From Taxillus chinensis (Eukaryota; Streptophyta; Magnoliopsida; Santalales; Loranthaceae), in assembly GCA_023512835.1 (NCBI GenBank), contig CM042090.1, positions 18,320,356 through 18,384,355 of the forward strand: 64,000 bases of DNA. Reading direction: 5' to 3'. Positions within the stretch are counted from its first letter, which is position 1; each line of letters opens with the position of its first letter. A program made the translations under genes and the position numbers. The notes below the pieces were generated by a model. The model did not search any database. It had not been told where the DNA came from and saw only the letters and a program-made list of their open reading frames with translations. Shown here piece after piece: positions 12,201 to 28,724 of this stretch.

Positions 12201-15200
12201 CGATTTGATCATTTTTTTGGTCCCTTTGGCATGTGGTTCTTTGTTGCAATGCTGGCGACCATTCCATTTTGAAAACATGTGGCTGTAGTTCGAGGGTTTT
12301 GCGGACCAGGTTTGTTTCGGGTGGGAGTTGTATTTGATGGAGGGTTCTCCTTGCCTCGTGTTTGCTACCAAGTTGAAGCTGTTGAAGGGAGACTTGAAAA
12401 ATTGGAATGATTGTGTATTTGGGCAGGTAGCATTGTAGAAGCAATCTTTGTTGGGAGCTTTGCAGGAACTTGATGGGTTGGTGGTGCTTAGGCTGCTTTA
12501 TGAGGAGATGGAGCGTAGAGAGCTTTTGAAGCTTCTTCTGATGGATGAGATTTCTTGGCGAAAGAAATCTAGAGCCTGTGGCTTAGAGAGGGTGACAAGA
12601 ATTTCAAAATTTTCCATTGTATAGCTAACTCACATCGGAATGCTACTACTTTTATACATGCCCCTTGTTTCTTGGAAAGGAGAGCCAAAAACGTTTGGTA
12701 GGAGGCATGGACAAAATTATCATTAAGCTTATGACTAATCAGTTGAAGGTTATTTTGGAAAAAATTATCTCCCCGTCTTAGAGTGCTTTTGTGCCCCGGT
12801 CGGAAGATTCTTGATTCGGTTCTCATAGCAAATGATTACCTTGATAGTCGGCTCAAAGCTTTTCTTTATGGCGTTCTTTGTGAGCTGGAATTGAAAAAAA
12901 CTTATGAACATGTTAATTGAAATTTTCTCCTTTATTTGCTAAGCTGGTGTGGGTTTTCAACTAAGTGGTGGAAGTAGATTTCTTTTTTGCATTTTCTCGG
13001 CCTAGTTTTTCATGTTAGTTAATGATATCTCCAACCCAGTGGGTTCTACCCGAGTTCTATAAGGCTTTAGGAAGCGGATCGTTTATCCCCTTTGTTGTTC
13101 GTCATTGTGATGGAGGTTTTTAGTTGCTTGGTAGACAAAGCGTCCCTTGTTGGGTTATTATCTAGTTTCTTTGTGGGTAGCTCGAATAGAGGTTCATTGG
13201 TTGTCTTTCTTTTAGTTTTTTGTGAATGATATTCTTATTTTCTGATTTGAGGTAGTTTTAGGGCTGCAAATCAATTTGAGTAAATCGGTATTCATTCCGG
13301 TCAGTGTAGTGCCTCACTTGGAGGAGTTTGATGAGATATTAGGGTGTCAGATTTTGTAATTGCCCCTCACATATTTTGATCTCCCTTTGGGGGCCAAGTT
13401 CAAGTGTGCAACTACTTCGAATGCAATTATTGACAAGATGGAGCACCAATTGATGGAGTGAAAATGCTTTCACCTTTCTAAGGGAGGTCAGTTTACTTTG
13501 ATCAAGAGTATCCTTACTAACTTGTTCACTTTTTATTTGTCTTTGCTATCCTTGCTCCACTGATATCCCAATTAAGCAGCTTCAAAGGAATTTCCTTTGA
13601 GAAACTATGGAGGAGGTAGCTAAGATTCACTTGGTCAAGTGGGATTTGGTGCGCAAGCCTCTCTCCCGTAGTGGTTTAGCTATTAAGAAGTTGCGTCGTT
13701 TCAATGACACACTTCTTGGGAAGTGGTTATGGCAATTTGGAGTGGACAGGGATGCTTTTTGGAGGTGAGCTCAGTGAAGTATGGGATTGTCGTTATGGGT
13801 GTATCTCTAATGCCCCTAGAGGACCTTATGGCGTGGGCTTATGAAAGTATATCCATTCTCAGTGGAGTTCTTTTTCCTATTTTGTAGTGTATGAAGTGGG
13901 GGATGGATCTTCTATTCGGTTTTAGGATGATATTTGGTGTGTTGAGGTTCCTCTGAAACTTAGCTTATTTTGAATTGTTCTGGATTGCATGTAAAGCTGA
14001 TCCTACAGTGGCTGAGTTTCTTTGTCTTTAGGGTACATTTGTATAGTGGGGAGGTTCACTTTTCACAGCTAGCTTAGGATTCAGGATTATATTTTGTCAT
14101 ATCCCTTCGCTCTGTGGTAAATAAGATGCGTTGGTGTCCTAATCGGGCTAAAGGCTTCTAGGTTAAGCTCTTCTTTTTTGTTCTTATTTCTACCAAACCA
14201 AAGTCTCAAGTGTGGCTTTCTTTAGACCATTTTTTCTTTCATTGTTCTTGTGCCCGAGTGTTATGATATATGGTTTTAGGGTTATTTGGTCTTCATTGGG
14301 GAGGCGTACGGTGATCTGGCAAGCTGTTCCTCACTGTATTATTTGGAGTCTTTGGTGTGAGCAGAATATAAAGTTGTTTGAGAATTATGAGAGCCACACG
14401 AAGGAGCTTAAGCTTCTTTTCTTTCACTCCCTATCGGATTGGATGTATGTTACGGAATGTTATTATTATTTTTTGTATTCTTGATGTTGTCGTTGCTTGT
14501 TTTATTAAAGCTTGCTTGGTTTGAGCTGTTATATTTTGATCTATACTTTTATATGTTCTTGGTTTTTTAATAAAATCTTTTATTTAAGAAAAAAATAGCC
14601 TGCCTTTTACTTTGGCAGTTGCTTTGAAATGTTTGCCCCTAAGATATTAAACTAACATCTTAAATTTAATTTTTTCCCAGGAGCGCATTAATCGTATGCA
14701 GAGGGTTTTCAATAGAGAGAAGAGCAAGTACACAAGGGGGCGCGAGAGATGGGAAGCTGAATCGGATGGTGCATATCATCAACATTTTCAGCGGGATGAT
14801 TGGTATTGGAAGACTAATACATCACACAGAAAGTGGAAAACTGACTCAAGGGAGACTATTAGAAACAGTTCAACTTATCCACTATCGCATCACTATTCCA
14901 TTTTGGGGCTTGACAGGTACTGCTTGGGAAACTGTTTGCGTTTGTCATCAATATATGGATATTTCACTTTAGTAACCCTTTCTGACACATTGAAATATAT
15001 GGATATATGGATACTAGGAGAAACAAGTCAAAAGTAACTAATACATTGCTGTTAACGTTTTCTTCTTGAAGTAAAATAAATCCATTGCTGTAGTAAACAA
15101 TGATAAGATGGCAATAATTATCAAGAACAAATGATTAATAATAAACTCACAAATATACATGGTTCAACTACCTTTATGCGAGACGATAATGAATTCATTA

Positions 15201-18200
15201 TAATCAATAGTTATAAGATATTACAATGAGATTATAATTTGCTCTACATAATGAATGAAATAATATAATTGACCGATTGTTCAATTTCATTTCTCATAAC
15301 TAAGTATTGAAGTGCACAAGAAAAAAAAACTTAGGAAACTCTTTCCAAACCCTCAGAATAGTTTTTGTAATCACTCTAGACTAATTGGAGGTGATATCTA
15401 GACTAATTGTAATAGTTTAGGCCCAGTGAGAACTATGAAACTTTCAATAAATTTTGACTACAGGGCAGTCCATTGCTTAACACATAACTACCAACTGTTA
15501 TATCTACCAGTTCTCTGCCTACTGGTAGTTGCCTTCTCTATATCCGGAAGCCACTTTTAGCTCTGTCTACCAAATGTTGACTACTCCTATCGTAATAATC
15601 GCCCATTATATTTTATGCCCACTCAAAGCTAATTGCTACTGTCCTAACAGTCACCTGTTAGCTGACTATCCTCTAGTGGTTGAGAGTAGCATTTATTAAA
15701 TCTTCACCTTATTCTCAATTTTTAAAACTAAAAATCAGTAATTTTAAAGGGATTTTCAATGGTTTTGTGAATATGTTTACAGGTTTGTCTGTTTGTACCA
15801 AATCTTTTTCCCCACCATATTTCTCTCTAAAACTGCTTCACAAGTGAAGTGATATCTGACATTAATATTAACACTTTGGTTGTCACACAACAGACTGTAC
15901 ATTCTTCATTGCTTTTGCAGCTGCCATGTAGTCTGCCTTTATGTAGACAAAGGCAACATAGTCTGAATAGTAGCTATTCAATTAATAGATAGACCAGGTA
16001 GGGTGAAATTATATCCTGTCAGCGATCTGCACCTGTGCAGATCTTCTGTAGTGTTAAAATCAACCAAAACAATAACTGAAAACCTAGAACCACAAATTCT
16101 GCAGAGTTTTAGACAGAGAAAGGATCAGATGAGCGGGTCAGTAATGGCTAAATTTCAATTCCGTTATCAGTGGGTAGGGAAAGAGGTTAATTTAGTTGAT
16201 GGTTGATGAGACAGAGTGTGTCTGCAAAAGTTCACAGATCAGTGTACATCAATTGATAAAAATCAAATTTAAAGAAAACTACAAAATGTACAGTACGATA
16301 GATAGTGAGAAGTATCCCAAGAGAGAAACTAGTGGTGAACAAAATGAATGATTGATAATAACTTTGATAAAAAATAAATAACTAATAAGATCCAATATAT
16401 AGATAATAGACATTGAACAATAATAAAGACAGTTATAAGTTTAATTTATTATTCTAACTATAAAATTTATTTACATAAGATTTGTAACGTAGAAGCTAAA
16501 TATTTTAACTTTTAAGTTAAAAAAGGATAAATATAGTGCACAAAGCCTGAGCTAATGGTAGGGTTCGGAAAGGAGTTAGGCTACATGGGCTAATATAGAC
16601 CTTTCTTTCCCTCACAATTAATTTTAATTGCAATGTCCGCGTTTAAGTTCATGAATATATTTACTGAAATTTGGAATTTTCATATAATGCAATTGTAATT
16701 TTATACATCAATGACTAAATTAATAAATTAAAATCCTCAAATTTTAAGAACCAAATATTAAAAATAGCAAATTGTCATCGGGTTTACCATTAAGATCGGT
16801 CCTAGGACTGACTTGGGATCCGTCTTGAGCTGGTCTTGGTTCTGGTCCCAAGACGAGTCTAACCAGTTTTTTAATCAAGCCAGACTTCTATACTCAAACA
16901 TTGACCCTTTAAGGACTGTTGGGCCAGGCTGATCCGAGACCTGCTTTTGACCAATTTGTTCTTTGATCAGGCTGGTTTCGGGGCATTGGGCTTTTTTGTG
17001 GTGTTATATTTTACATTTGGCATGTGTAGATTAGTATTGTGTCTTCTAAGACAGGTTTTTATTCTCCATTTATTGTTATTAGAAGAGATATTGATGACAT
17101 ATAATGACTCAGGCAACTCTTACAACAAAATTCAGTACAAAAGATCTGGGTCATCTTCGTTATTTTCTTGGGGTTGAGGTCATCTTCTCTGAATATTCAT
17201 ATTTAGATACATGTCCAGGTATTTCTTTTGTTAGCGTGGTGAACCAGTCCATAAGTGCTCTCTGCGTTCCTCATTTGCAAGAGGTCTTTCAAATTGTTTG
17301 ATATCTAAAAGGAGCTCCGAGTTAAAGATTAGTGTTTCTACAATCAAGACAATCTTTAGTTGTATGAATATTCATATTTAGATGCCCTTGAGGTAGTAGG
17401 ATATTTGGATGTAGATTAGGGTGGATGTTCAATTGATTATTCGTCTAATTCAAGTTATTATATTTTATTGAGAAAATATTTTATTTGGTGAAAATATTGT
17501 ACTATGGATGTGCAAGAAGCATTGTTAATGTTTCTCATTCTAGTGTTGACTCTGAATATTGAGGCATCGGTAATGTGACAAGAGAAGTACATTTAATTTG
17601 AATGTTGTTGGTAGTTATTGGCCCATGCAGGCCATGACAAAGGGTTCACTTTGCCATGTGATAACTGGTCTGCTGTGCATATTGACAGCCATCCAGCTTG
17701 GCAAAACATATTGAAGTTAATTTTCATTTTGTTGGTGAGAAGTTGCACCGTGGGGACATTTTTCTAGTCCGTAGTCCATACCCCTGGAGATGCTGGTGAA
17801 CTTTTTCACTAAGCCTCGTAGGCTTGATTGTATTTTCTATAATGCAATAGATAAGACTAATTTGATATGTATGTCCCAACTTGAGAGATGTCATTTCATA
17901 TCAAGCTTATTGGATGGAAATGTCTTTTCATATATAGCTTATTTGATATTTTAATTTTATTAGCTTACTAAAACCCTAAGTGTGTGTAATGGTCACATCA
18001 TAATTAAATAATCCAATTTCACTCTTTTTTCATATTACACTTGAGTATAATCATAATTATGCCAGCAATTGGTTTCATTCTTTTGCTATGTGATAATGAT
18101 TTTGATATCCTGTAATTTTTGTCTTTAGTCCTCTCTCAAGCTGCAATAACTATATGCATATCTTTAATCTTTATCCTTGAATTGAGGTAGACCTATTACT

Positions 18201-19931
18201 TTTGTTTTTTGCAACAGGGCAAGAGTAAAACCTTACACTGAAGTTGAGATAAAGGTACTTTCAAAATCTGGTCTCTTTGGTATGAATTATTCAAAAATAT
18301 CAAGCCTCTTGCTTTTGTTGTTTGAAGCCAATGTTTCATTGCATGCTTCCACACATTCAAAGTTATTCCCATGTTTGGTTCATTGTATGGAATAGATATG
18401 CCATTCAAGTCTTATTTCGCATCGAAGACTATTCTATTATCTAAATTCAATCTTGTCATTCACATGGACCATATATTATGAACTATTTTGTTATTTTTTT
18501 TAAATCCCTCATCATTATGTATTAATGTATTATAAATTAAACACAGGAATAAATTTTAGAATGATCATTCTCTTATTATTCAACAACAAAAACTAAACAA
18601 AAGGTTGTTATTCCTTTTCTATTTAATTCCCTTGGAAAACAAATTTTATTTCACCATCTTTTCATTCCATGAACCCAACGTGACTTGTAATTTGGAAGTT
18701 TTTTTTGTTTCATTTATCATAGCACGCCTTAGTGCTGGTAATGGCAACAATGCAGTTTGGACTAGTATTTCCCCATTGCAGCCCTCAATTGGAAGAAGAA
18801 GAATCCACCCAATTCCATCCCCAATCTAGGGTGGGTATGTCATACCACTCATATTCTCATTCTTTCCTGGCTGGGTAGGGAAGTTGGAAATTGCTACAAT
18901 TATATATCAAAGAGAAGTTGGAAATCAATGTGACCAAAACTTTTTTTGTATTATATATCAAAGAGCCAAGCTGCAAAATGACCAAACCTGTGTAACCCAA
19001 CAAAATGCATTAATGATAACCTTTTTGTTCCCTTTATTTGCTTAAGGTCAGTATGGTTAAGATCACTCGCATAAGCTTTTTAATAATTTTTCTTTTCCAT
19101 ATAAATATATACTACAATAGATTCTCTAAATCACCCTCTATATCATTAAAATAATATTATATATTATTTTTATTTAATAATAATTTTTTATAATTTAATA
19201 TAAAATAAAAATGAATATTATGGAAAACGTGAAGGAAATAGGTGAGAATTTTTTTTATATAATTTAATAATTATAGGAAGTTAATAATATTTTCATACAT
19301 TGAAAATATTGTACAAATTTTATGAAAAAAGTTATAATAATATTAAAAATACATTAAAAAAATGTTGTGCGGATGATTTTATGATTTTATAACAATATCG
19401 AACTCTGTGCAGGTGCAGTGGTAAATGACAGTTTGCTATTTTGACCTGGACAAATCTTTGCTTAGCCAGTTACTGATTGGATTGCTACACAGCCTCTCTT
19501 CACTTTTCTTTTGTTGCATTTGAATTTATGGTAGTGTGCAATTAAGTTTTACAAGCATGTTTGATAGTTAGTCAAACATTTTCTAGATAGTAAGGGGGCA
19601 CTGTTGTGCTCGTTAGTATATCTAGCATATCTAGACATCTTCACATTGGCATATCTAGTGCTTTGGGGTAACGTTCTGCTTCTTCCATAATGCAGACTGC
19701 TTTTAGAACCAAGGCAAAGGAATTCCACCCCGATCAGAACCAAGATAATAAAGGTAGGTCATGCTTTTCCAGTTTTTATCCAAAATTAGTGCCCAACTCC
19801 ATTAATCGCTCGCCTTCAAAGATTGCATATTTTAATTCTTGATTTATGTTGCAGAATCCGCCGAGGCAAAGTTTAAAGAAGTATTAAAGTCATATGAGGC
19901 CATAAAATCAGAAAGAAAGGGCATGAAGTAG
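5685..19931 (+). CDS. J-domain (DnaJ-like) membrane protein, 7 exons
   Basis: Likely Hsp70 co-chaperone anchored in a membrane. Exons: 5685-5840, 6548-6577, 10038-10166, 14681-14916, 18218-18254, 19696-19753, 19855-19931 (723 nt, 240 residues). All introns are GT..AG and all phases close. A hydrophobic segment lies at about residues 35-60 ([18 protein letters not shown], continued by the 30-nt exon 2). Residues 63-125 are charged and rich in Arg and Glu, likely helical. A C-terminal J domain runs from about 172 to 238, with [10 protein letters not shown] at helix I and the catalytic HPD tripeptide at 207-209, followed by QNQDNK. The C-terminal position of the J domain resembles a small plant-specific family that I recall but cannot name; the organelle is not certain. 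Introns 3 and 4 (4.5 and 3.3 kb) carry decayed retroelements. Start chosen at the ATG directly before a clean open exon; another in-frame region upstream (5398-5661) ends in a stop. It is convergent with squalene epoxidase, 747 bp away. Confidence 0.87.
6548..6577 (+). other. 30-nt micro-exon of the J-domain gene
   Basis: Reads [10 protein letters not shown] in phase 0, bordered by an upstream CAG and a downstream GTGTGA. It joins exon 1 (ending TTFA) to exon 3 (starting LTRSHPSH) without breaking frame, and it extends the hydrophobic segment. Gene finders could easily miss it. The evidence is splice consensus, phase and the Trp/Phe/Tyr-rich sequence; a transcript would settle it. Confidence 0.7.
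9216..9259. repeat. (AT)n microsatellite in intron 2 of the J-domain gene
   Basis: About 22 AT units inside the long, AT-rich second intron (6578-10037). Confidence 0.92.
10690..14596 (+). mobile_element. Decayed L1-type LINE in intron 3 of the J-domain gene
   Basis: A non-LTR retrotransposon fossil in the same orientation as the host gene. From about 11560 the + strand reads [17 protein letters not shown] and, after a gap, a degraded ETH motif, as at the start of an L1 apurinic endonuclease. Around 12720-13150 fragments resemble the reverse transcriptase: [24 protein letters not shown] and [17 protein letters not shown]. At about 13600-13760 comes [18 protein letters not shown], then [17 protein letters not shown]. 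The 3' part (about 14210-14480) resembles the C-terminal zinc-binding region of plant LINE reverse transcriptases. Many stops and frameshifts make it inactive. It ends near a TTTAATAAAATC stretch and a short A run at about 14589. The 5' limit is uncertain; 10690-11200 is included because it is GC-richer than the intron. Confidence 0.88.
17060..17895 (+). mobile_element. Decayed Ty1/copia pol fragment in intron 4 of the J-domain gene
   Basis: Frameshifted remains of a copia-type reverse transcriptase and RNase H. At 17104-17180 the frame reads [15 protein letters not shown], the conserved stretch after the reverse transcriptase active site. Just upstream (about 17085) is a degraded DDI-like triplet. 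At about 17650-17790 the pieces [12 protein letters not shown] and [19 protein letters not shown] match the end of copia RNase H. The closing part, about 17800-17890, resembles the usual C-terminus. No LTRs or target-site duplication were recognised, so this is a truncated fossil. It sits in the same orientation as the gene, 300 bp before exon 5. Confidence 0.8.
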
Positions 19932-20678
19932 TACAGTTGGGCAGGGTGATCCTATCCGGATTCCCGAGAAACAGTAAACATTGTTTCCCTCATTCACCAT
20001 TAAAATCTTTTAGAGCCCGGTGTTCAGGGTTTTGATGGTGCAATGCAATGTATGTGTGCGTATGTTTTAGGCTTTTATTTATAGTGAGGCTACATGTAGT
20101 AAGAATGCCTCCTTTGTCGTGTAGTCTTTCCAATCAGTGTATTTTTCAATTTTTTTGAGATATAATAATATTTTTCAATTTTTTTTGAGATAATATTTTC
20201 CAATCAATGCCTTCCTGCTAATATTTTGCGCATTCTATCCAATTAGTTCCATTTCATTTCCCCAAGCCGTAGTAGCACTCTGTTAGTGGTGTGTGCATTC
20301 TTCAGGCAAAGCTATGTCAGTAAAACATTAAAAGCTCTTTCAGTAAATTCCCACTCACTATTATAGATCGAATTTGACTTTAAAAAGTGGTTTTTCAATG
20401 AGCTTCCACCGTTTTTTATTAGGCTTCCATGATAATGGGGCAGCACATCAGTTAAAAGCACGGGGAAATTTTGTCATTACAGTTGATAGACAGAATTTGA
20501 ATTGTTAAGATATTATACACCAGAAGAATCACTCCCTGCAACAAGAGGCAAAAAGAAACATGGATATGATCATTTAGGAAGGGAATGCAGCCTTCCGAAA
20601 CTGATGATGAATGGGAATGCAGAAGCTGACCCAAACTACTGACCTACACCACAGCTCAGTTTTATGTGCAATGGCTCT

Positions 20679-24175
<3,497 letters not shown>

Positions 24176-24220
24176 TTTCGGAAAACCCAATGAGCAAGGA
24201 CGGAGAGACTGGGGAGATTG

Positions 24221-24226
24221 TTTATA
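24221..24226 (-). promoter_or_regulatory. TATA box of squalene epoxidase
   Basis: TATAAAC on the minus strand, about 45 bases upstream of the SQE start codon. It would place transcription start within about 20 bases of the ATG, a very short leader. Inferred from consensus and position only. Confidence 0.5.
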
Positions 24227-24299
24227 TGATGGGGACTGCTAACGTGCGCGGAAGGAATGTCTGGCATCAGCTGCGGATAGGGGGTGGGGCGTGTGTGTC

Positions 24300-27200
24300 C
24301 ATACTCATTTCCTTTATTTTTCTTATTTATTACTTATTGCATTTGAATTATTTATTCTTATAAAATTAAATAAATGAAAGGATTAAATCATCTCAAACAC
24401 ATTTTTTTCTCGAAACTATTTTCATTTTATATCTGAAGTATTTTTTTTATATACAGTAAGCTATTTTTATAATTTTAACTCCAATACAACTCTTTATTTT
24501 TATTTTTATTAATTAATATTTTTATTTTATGTTAATAGTTTTTATCTCTTTATTGTTCTTTTACTTTTCCCTCAATTTTATTTTCTTCGCGGTTAAAATA
24601 ATATAAATAGAATTTTCTTTTCTCTCTTCTCATTATATTTATAATATAATATGACGCAAAAAAATAAACAATTTATTCTTAAAAAATAGTAATTGTAGCT
24701 ATATAAGATAATAGATTTTCTTTCGGAGTTTAACTATGTATTTTATGGATTTTTTTTTTGAAAATGTTCTTATGTATCAAATGCACAGGACACTAAATTA
24801 GAAGTAATCATGTTGTAGTTGCATGCTTAAAATAATATTCAGATATACTTTAAAAATCAAGTTTGAATTGCTTGTATAAATTTTATAATTTTAAAAAATA
24901 TAATATGCAAAAATTAATATAATATGATATTTTTGACAACAAATAAAATATAATTTGGTCATTATATATATAATAACTTATTAAATAATAAAATTTTAAA
25001 ACTTGATTAAATTTGATGTATTGTCAATATCTATATATACAGGCAATGCTATATTATTCAGGTTAAATTAGTAATTTTGTGACTTAATATCATTATAATT
25101 GCAGTATTCATTTTTTAAGGAATATCTTCATAAATTCAATAATTGTAATTATATATCTTCCTATATTATTAGACACACACACATATATATATATCAATAA
25201 TTTTTATATTTATAAATATATAAAATAATTCAACTTCAATTTAATAATTTGAATCATTAAAATCGGACATATATACAAAATTAGTCAGGTAAACCGGACA
25301 TATGTCCATGTCGAGGGCTGACAGATCGACTAAACTAACGATATAAATAGCACGTGTATATGCGCCAGATCGACCAAACTAATCAATGGCCGACTCTATT
25401 CCATGGCATGCTTGATTTTGAATTTTGTTTTTATATACTTTGGCAATTTTTATGATGCCAGCTGGCAATGACAGCAAACAGCCTGAGATCAACAAAGATT
25501 ATGTGGGTGACGTTTCTTCGAACAAACCAGTCAAACATTGTAATAATTGATAATGATATATTATCCTTTTCTATCAAAAGTTATTACTTTTCATCGTCCT
25601 AATTGTTTAATAAATTATTTAAGACCTTAGAGTATGCCGTTTGCAATAATTAAAATTTTAAAAATATATTAAATATTTTATATTCAAATATTAATCTTAT
25701 TAAACCCTACTTAAAAATAATAAGACTAAAACAATTTTATTGTGTTTTGATTTTTTTTAAATATTCCTTTAAAATTTTGTATGATTAATATTATGATTTT
25801 TTTACCTTAGATTTTATGATTTTCACCATCTTATCTTTAGTTGGATTAAACCCTAAAAAGATTAACAAACTCATTCTTGGTTTTTTTTTTAGTTTATTAA
25901 ATTAAACTCGAAGAAAGAAAGAAAAAATTTACCTATTCTTATTTAAATTAAGCCCTAGAATAAAAAAAAATTCATTTTCTTCACTTTAAAATTCTCATTT
26001 TAATATTACCCTCAATCTAAACAGTTGCATATAAAAAACGTAAATCCTTAATTATTGTTTATTATTTTATTTTACTCATGCTAGTATTTTATTTTTAAAC
26101 ATTGTTTTGACGCCATTTTTTCAGTAACAAAAAATATTGAATTTAATTAAATATATATCATTTTATTTTTAGATATTTGTTCCTCCAAAAAGAAAACTAG
26201 TTTTTTAATCCAATATTTTTCCTTAAATTAAGCATTACCCTAAAAACAAAATTATCCTAAACAAATATTACCTCATATTTCAAAAACACCTTAACCTATA
26301 TTTGTTTTTAACATTAATCAAATTAATTTTCGCTTTCTTTTTAAAACAAACACTAATTAAAAAAACAAAAACAAACGAATAAATAAAAACGCGTGTGTGT
26401 GTGGTTTGAGGCGCGACTTCTACGACGACAACTTCTGACGTGGGCACCGACGGCCAGCGGCGACAAAATTGAAGAACTTCTCCAGGTGGGTGGCAGGCGT
26501 CCGGCGATGTTGGTTTGTCTTGGGTGGAGATGAACGATGGGCGAACTGTCATGGGCAACGCGGGTCAACCTTGTTTTGTCTCTGCATCAATATGGACCCA
26601 GATTAGTTTTTACTCAAATTTTGAATATCTCACATTTACTGCCCTGCCCTCCTGTCTCTACCTTTCTTAATCTGTGCTGTTCTTACTGTTAATTGCTTCT
26701 AAATCTTCCAAGAGTCCGAGGTTGTGTTTCTGCAATGTTTGGGGAGAGTTTGTTTTTTATCATTCCTGGGCTGATTTTTTATCTTTTTTTTTTTTGTCAT
26801 TAAAACAGAAAAAACAAAAACAAAACTTCAGATAAGAATGCTTTTATTTATAAGAATAATTATAAATAGTTTTGTTTTTGGTGGCTAATTCTTGGCGTGA
26901 CAGAGATGGGTTGTAGTTGGTACAGGAGGAGGAGGAGGGTTTAGTGAAATTGGTTACTGCAAGGAAGACAAGAGACGATGATCGGGGCAGCAAATCAGCA
27001 AAATGTCAAATTAAATGAAGACGCAGAGAGCAGCGAAGAAGATGGGGCCGGGGGCTGTTTTTATTTATTTATTTATTTATTAAGCCGCAGAGAGCCGTTG
27101 GCGCACCGGTACGCGATATAATGAAATTACATGTTAAACTACGTCGTATTACAGCAGGAAATTTTCACAGCAAGACGATCCGATGACTGAAATAGTATCC

Positions 27201-28680
27201 TAGGTGAGCTGGGGACTTTATACGGACAGTTGACTGACCCTCACGGCGCGTTCAGGAACATTTTATTATCTACATTTTAGGCTATTAATTAATGTAAAGC
27301 ACTATGGTCGAAAACAATTATGCTAATTATTTTTAAACTACCCAAACTCAGTTGAATTGATATAATCATTTCAAAGAAAATATATATTGAACTCGACAAA
27401 TGTATTAAATTTTGCTTTTCAATAAATGCATGTCAACTCAGAGCTCTCACCTTCTCTTAAACGCGGTTGAATATATAATATTCAGGAAAAATAAAAATAT
27501 TTTTTTAAATGAGATTTACTATATACTTTGTTATTTGTAATAAAAGTATTGTTTGATGATTTAAATAATATTTATATATGTATGCATTTAGTGATAATTA
27601 TATATTTTACTGAATATTGCTAGCATGTCATACTAAAACTTATTATATCTCTTGTTTTAAAAAAATTATATATTTTAACTGTTTTATTGAACCAACCGAT
27701 AAAAATTTTAATGTCGAAAAATATAATTAATTAAAGTAATATTATAACAATTAAATTTAATTTTAAGTAATTTATTTTAGCTAATATCATTGTAATAAGA
27801 TATATAGGAGGCAAAATTGAAAATAAAAAAAATAGCAAAGAATCGGAGGCAAGCTCACTCAGTGAAAATCCTTTTAAAAAAAATAGGACATCACAAATTG
27901 CTGTGTTTGAATAATAATAATAATATAATCATCATCATATGTGGCGTATGTACCCAAATCGGACACATGTACATGGATGAAGGACAAACTATTGCTTTAA
28001 TTACTAAAAACATGATAAGCCACTACATGGAACACGTGATAAATAATATGAACGCATAAATAATAAGATTGGGAGCTTATGTCACAAGTTAACGGCATTA
28101 CGCTTTTACTGTGGCGGGACTCGATCTCTCTCACAACCTAATCCACAAGATATACCCAACGGTGTTGCTTGCTTTCCTCCACCCATTCAATTCCCATCCA
28201 ATAAAAAAAAAACTTAAAAACAACAAAGAACAATTTCCATGCAAGAAATCAAAATTACAAAATTTAATTATATCGATATATAGTTTAATTTGTAAATTTT
28301 TTTTTTCCTGGAACAATTTTATCAGCATGATTATAGATTTTGTTCTCGGTGTTAGGATAGAAAATGTGTGGAACTTTAGTTAATGCATCATAATTAATTG
28401 GTTTTAGCCTTTTTGATTTCCCACGTAAAGAATTAATGCGTCGTTCCTCGCTTTCGTCCATGAAGCCCATCCCTCAAAGCCACGCAAAACAGCTTCAATT
28501 TTCTATGCAAATCGCTGTTAGTTCAAATGCATGCCCCCCTCCTGCTCAGCCTCTGATCTGACCATGGGAAACAAGATATTTTAAAATTGAAAAAAAAAAA
28601 GGCCTTCGCGGGCAAAGAGGGATTTTAATTCCCATAAAGGCTGTCGATATTAATGTCGCTCATGCCTTGTTTTTTCGTGG
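24300..28680. other. Intergenic spacer between divergent SQE and CSLC genes
   Basis: Mostly very AT-rich with poly-T and poly-A runs. A GC-richer island at about 26390-27260 contains short frames on the minus strand (such as 26353-26568) without family resemblance or splice context. The rest holds no gene I can support. It carries the upstream control regions of both neighbours. Confidence 0.55.
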
Positions 28681-28693
28681 TCGTGGTTGTCCT

Positions 28694-28700
28694 TATAAAA
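28694..28700 (+). promoter_or_regulatory. TATA box of the CSLC gene
   Basis: TATAAAA, about 700 bases before the CSLC start codon, followed by a pyrimidine/purine-rich tract and GA repeats typical of a plant leader. It predicts transcription start near 28725-28735. Confidence 0.5.
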
Positions 28701-28724
28701 GAGGGTGTCTACTGTTAGGTAGGA

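Noticed and set aside
10761..12444. Several minus-strand frames of up to 159 codons
   Set aside because: They are antisense to the LINE, whose + strand shows endonuclease and reverse transcriptase motifs.
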